Of a DNA stretch of 64,000 bases, positions 59,877-64,000 are shown piece after piece. The DNA lies in the NCBI GenBank assembly GCA_029948255.1, contig JALIZF010001759.1, positions 612,501 to 676,500 on the forward strand, given 5' to 3'. The notes beneath the pieces were generated by a model. The model did not search any database and was not told the origin of the DNA. It saw only the letters and a program-made list of their open reading frames with translations. The stretch's first letter is position 1, and every line of letters begins with the position of its first letter. Made by a program: the position numbers and the translations under genes. Source of the DNA: Telmatactis stephensoni. Lineage: Eukaryota; Cnidaria; Anthozoa; Actiniaria; Isophelliidae.

Positions 59877-61016
59877 ATAGTCTCTAAGCCCCAGGTCTTG
59901 GGGTCGAGGCTAAGCAGTATCTTACACCCGTAGTGTGAATAAAATCTCCACTCAGGTTGTCTATTTATAGAAATTCCTTATTATTATTATTATTATTAAT
60001 TTAACTAGCAGCTAGCGACATTGGACTAAATAGAAAAAAATATTTTTAACTGTACATTTCTTTGCAGCATATTAGCAAGTCGTTGTATTTTTACTTTGTT
60101 GCCCCATGATTCTGCTTTTGACAAGTTTCCATTTGCTGTTCTGTGACAAAACATTTCTTTCCTTTTAGGCATTCTTATGTTAATTTTGTTCTAGCAATTA
60201 CCATATTTCGGAACAGTGCTTGAAAGGAAAAGATGCACTCCATAATTTGAATCAAGTGTTGGAATGCATGAAAACATAACAAACTAAAACAAAATAGCTG
60301 CATGAAGCATTAATGAGTTGTAGACCACTGTATCCGGCTGAAAAATATACCGATTTGAGGCTGATATTTTAGAGCCTTAAAATAATTCAATTTCATCAAG
60401 AATTTGAAAACGCTATATCATATCAATTCTTACCTAAACCAAACCATACTAATTTTGTAAACAATATTTATCGAAGGGGTCTTTAAATATTGCAGTTTAT
60501 GTAACAATAGAGTGAAATTTGGGCAACATAAGCAAAATGATCATGTCAACATACACAACTCGGCTCACTTTCTCGATATCGATCAATGTGATTTCTCTTG
60601 TCTCTTTCAGCAATTAATTGTAGGAGATTCAAAGAGTTGTTTTGTTTACGCTTGATTTTTGCAGTTAAAATCTCTCATCATTGATATCTTTAAAACGCTC
60701 TCTCAGAATTTGATTAATTCGCTAGAGCGAAATGCAATGATGTGAACTACAAGACCACAAAAGCATTTTTCAAGAATAAGCCTAGAACTCATTAAAATCG
60801 AGAATATGTAAAAAGGGGAATTCTTTTAATGTGTCACCATAATAGAGCCGATCTCCATGTAACATACATTATTATAAACTTTGATCTTTGTCTAATAAGG
60901 TTGTGATACTTAATCTACCATCAGGCTGCTCATGAACAAACAGTTTTCACTCAAGTAGCTCGACTGAAAAACTCGATCAAGCCACCGTAAATCGGCATTG
61001 CTTCAATGCAATGCTC
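59877..61016. other. no recognisable gene
   Basis: AT-rich sequence with a short ATT microsatellite at about 59,980; no supported exon. Confidence 0.5.
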
Positions 61017-61280
61017 CAACAACAACAACTTTATTTATACCTTACATAATTACATCAATAATTTACAATAGAATATTAAACAAGAAGAGAGGTAATTGCT
61101 GCTTGAAATAACTGTTAAGTTAATCGAGCCAAGCAGCAATTAGGAGAGGTAACGAATTAAGGCGATTGTTGTTTCATGGGTTGAATTACATAGATTTCAA
61201 GTACAGAAGGAAAAGAATTATTTGGGAGACAGTGAAAAAACTACTGTACAAATACAAATACATAAATAGGTGAAAACGAG

Positions 61281-61312
<32 letters not shown>

Positions 61313-62205
61313 AAAATAAATAAATAAACAGGTCAGGTAGATTACAAATAAATAGAATAATTAAGCCCCATGCCAGATGAAGATTCAGAAAATTATATTG
61401 AGAGGATTAAGAGCTATAAGAATCAAGTAGATTTGTTCTTAGAGATTTTTTGAATGACCTTAATAGAGGAAGACTTTTTAAATTTTCAGATAAATTATTC
61501 CAAATAGTAACAGCTGAGAATCTGATATTACATTTGCCATAGTTAGTCCTTACAGTGTCAATATAGTAAGAAGATCTAGAAGCCAGTCTAGTATTATAAC
61601 CATGCAATGATGAAATTCGTATAAAGAAATTGTCAAAAGCTTTGGGAAGCAGTTTGTTATGAAATTGATGAAAAGAGCATTCCCATAATAGACTAAGTCT
61701 GAGAGCTTAAGTATACCTAACTCTTTAAAGAGTGGTTCTGAATGATCATCTGGCTTTGAGGATATTATAATTCTAATGGCTCTTTTCTGTAAGGTTACAA
61801 TTGGTCTTAGAGTAGTCTGGTAATTATTTCCCCACAGCAAAAGGCCATAAGTCAGATAAGGATATATTAAGGAATAATATAACTTAGGATATTGCAATTG
61901 ACAAACTGTCTGATTTTAGATATTATCCCAATACCTCTAGAGATTTTCTTAGATAATTCACAAATATGTTTTTTCCAGTTTAAGTTACAGTCAAATATCA
62001 TTCCAATATATTTTACATGGTTGTCCTGTTTAATAGGCTTATTGCCTATGATAAGAGACATTTTATGTGATATTTTCCTTTGATGATAATGGAATACTAC
62101 AAAGCTAGTCTTATCTATATTAAGTGTTAATTTGTTTGCAGATAAGCAATGAGATAGTTTAGTTAACTCAGCACTAAGCTGGAGTTCAAGATTGTTGATT
62201 CGTCA
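61017..62205 (-). mobile_element. 5'-truncated CR1/RTE-like LINE, 3' part
   Basis: The minus strand encodes, in shifting frames, HVKYIGMIFDCNLNWKKHI, SKKISRGIGIISKIRQFV, YYSLIYPYLTYGLLLWGNNY, LQKRAIRIIISSKPDDHSEP, ARLNLNYN-like HGYNTRLASRSSYY and VTIWNNLSENLKSLPLLRSF, the standard C-terminal region of a non-LTR reverse transcriptase after its catalytic core. At least two frameshifts separate the blocks. The 3' end is AATAAAG followed by (TTG)n at about 61,020, a microsatellite tail. A (GAA)n tract lies in the 3' untranslated part near 61,285. Confidence 0.8.
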
Positions 62206-62303
62206 CGAGCATCTTTTTCTTTTTTTTCTTCTTTCGTTCTCATGTTTTTCAACTAGATAATTTTGTCTCGTTAACACTTCATTTCCATCTTTCTGATTTC
62301 AGA

Positions 62304-64000
62304 ATGAAGAAGAGAAAAGAAGAAAATGCTGAAGATGAAAAGGTATCTACTGACACAGATGAAAACATTTTCCTTTCAATAATTTTTTCTACGGTCTGTA
62401 AACGTTTTGCAGCTATTGACCATAAATGAATAGAATACATGGAAAACAGAAAACACTAGAGTGTGCGCGCACCTTATCGGCTCCCCTGTTTTGTGATTGC
62501 CCAGACCAAGAAATTTATGATTCACAGTTACTTTCGATCCTTGTTGGTTTCAAATTGCGCGCACAATTTTAAAAAAGACTGAATTACTTGACACTTGAGC
62601 ATTGCGCAATAAAAGTGCATCGAAAATTCGAAATTATTTTGCTCTTGTTTTTGTCTATGTTTGTTTTGTTTTGTTATATTACATCAATACAATTATGCCT
62701 GCATAACATACAATTATTTTGATATCTAGGAACAAAACAGTAACTCAAGAATGTGTGCTAAAGGTTTGCTTGTAATAGGAAATAATGTAAAGACTTAGAC
62801 TCAACCGAGATATTCATTTCTGAGACAGCTAGTGTGCACTACAATCCATTTTTGCCTAGATTAATGCTAAAAGATATTATCCTCCCAAATGAAGCACTTA
62901 ACTATTCATGCACTCTTCATTTGGCTGAGTAAAGAAGAAATAAAGACCCTAGCTAGCTCTCTTGAAATTGCTCCAGCCACACAGTCCACAAAGTAATTTA
63001 TTTATTTTTTTTATTTTTTCATGGAGTTTCAGATGCATCAAAGATCAGCATCACAAAAAAAACCGTACACGTATGTCTTTTTTGCCAACAGCCATTCGTA
63101 GAGAAACTCAGGAGACATCAAGAACGAAAACACAGCCAAGGGAAAATATCAGCAGCATTGTCCCTTAAAAATCAAGGGACGAAAGCACAATGTGAAAAGA
63201 TCTTTGATGAAGTATGGCTACTTGGTGATTATCACCACAACTGCTCTGTGATCACCATGGGAAAAGGCGAGATCATCGTGGTTAAAAATCCGTCAGACTA
63301 CCAAAAATCATCAGCAGACGATTTCTCACCATGCACCCACAGTTTTTTTTTCCAAATCTGACGAAATTTGGCGACACTGCAAAACATGCAAATTCAAGCC
63401 AAAGGGCCAAGAGAAAAATCCACATATCAAGCAACAGTCAAAAATGCTGATCTCACCTGATTTCTTGGTTAATGATGAAAACCTCATCAAATACGGGGTG
63501 ACGAAGTAGGTGCAGCAGTTAAAAAGAGCAAGAGCATTCAGTGATTTGGGGCTCACATACTGGAAAAGGTTCGAGTCAACAATAAGCAGTATGTCAGCCA
63601 GAGGATGAGGCAGCTGGCAAACACAGCACATAGTCTTGATCTAGACGACTTTCTGGATACAAAGTGGTTCGAGCCCCTGCTCGCTGGGGTCAAAGTGGTT
63701 TGCAATTTTGACCCTGTCGAGAGAGAAGAAATAGATATTCCATCATTGGTCCTTAACCTTGGGCATAGCCTAAAACGTTGTGGCCAGTTATTGAAGGCGG
63801 TGGCCTTAAGAGAGAAAGACCTCACAAAGCTGAACGAGGTAAAAATGTTCCTAGACCTTTTTGATGCCGAGTGGGTGACAAAAATTTCCTCTGGATCTCT
63901 GTCATCCATTGCTAGTAAGAAATATAACAAGATCGATTATCTTCTGATAGCGGATGATCTGCAGAAACTCCGTCTGCATTTAGATGAACAAATCAAATCA
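62304..64000 (+). pseudogene. C2H2-finger multi-copy family gene, damaged, continues past window
   Basis: Exons 62303-62342 (ATG at 62,304, MKKRKEENAEDEK), 62730-62763 (EQNSNSRMCAK) and 63033 onward join in phase with clean acceptors. Exon 3 encodes one C2H2 finger, C-x2-C-x12-H-x4-H (VCLFCQQPFVEKLRRHQERKHS region), then EKIFDEVWLLGDYHHNCSV. A frameshift occurs in a T9 run near 63,350 (SDEIWRHCKTCKFKPKG follows in the shifted frame), another near 63,500, and a TGA near 63,541. The last 400 bases are open again (YVSQRMRQLANTAHSLDLDD, IPSLVLNLGHSLKRCGQLLK, LFDAEWVTKISSGSLSSIAS) to the window edge. Similar unnamed proteins are numerous in invertebrate genomes. Function unknown. The frameshift in a homopolymer could be a sequencing error, but the later lesions argue for a pseudogene. 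Confidence 0.65.

Overview
This is nuclear DNA of a multicellular animal. Genes are split by GT-AG introns, intergenic DNA is AT-rich, and there are fragments of a ribosomal protein S2 gene. The transposon mix (Helitron, PIF/Harbinger, hAT with a TTF/ZMYM-like finger, an R2/HERO-type LINE, CR1/L2-like LINE ends) and several lineage-specific multi-copy protein families suggest a marine invertebrate, most likely a cnidarian or sponge. The species cannot be named from the sequence. Most of the window is mobile or repetitive DNA.

Layout. 1-2.6 kb: a five-exon minus-strand pseudogene of a multi-copy family (introns intact, coding sequence broken). 6.0-11.3 kb: a plus-strand nine-exon gene for a P-loop NTPase, followed at 11.9-13.1 kb by three phase-1 exons of an acidic protein. 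13.1-24.2 kb: repeat-rich DNA with a Harbinger-type MITE, elements with G-run/C-run ends, a dead PIF/Harbinger transposase and a LINE 3' end. 24.5-25.9 kb: a broken Helitron. 25.95-32.6 kb: a tandem array of about 355-bp units with a four-unit higher-order period, abutting an RPS2 fragment.

35,078-47,159 is the centrepiece: a 12,082-bp DNA transposon with perfect 36-bp terminal inverted repeats and a 9-bp target duplication (CATAAAGTC), inserted in a roughly 115-bp tandem repeat whose other units show the empty site. On the plus strand it carries an 11-exon gene (about 1,126 aa, all splice phases consistent, no stops). Convergent with it on the minus strand are a HIRAN-like protein and a further ORF starting just inside the right end. 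I could not place it in a named superfamily.

48.2-48.8 kb: an intronless RPS2 pseudogene. 49.0-56.8 kb: an R2/HERO-like LINE (minus) split inside its reverse transcriptase by a 4.6-kb hAT element with an 8-bp target duplication (TCCATGGA). The hAT element encodes an apparently intact 794-aa transposase and an F-box/leucine-rich protein. Both coding exons can be joined in frame to the same two 5' exons, so one transposon transcript may yield two products. 56.8-59.7 kb: short tandem repeats, including a 2.6-kb GTA-phased array rich in CACGTG. 61.0-62.2 kb: a LINE 3' part. 62.3-64.0 kb: a C2H2-finger multi-copy family copy with lesions, running off the window.

Gene models were assembled by hand from splice signals and reading phase. 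Family names rest on motif recognition, with no database search.
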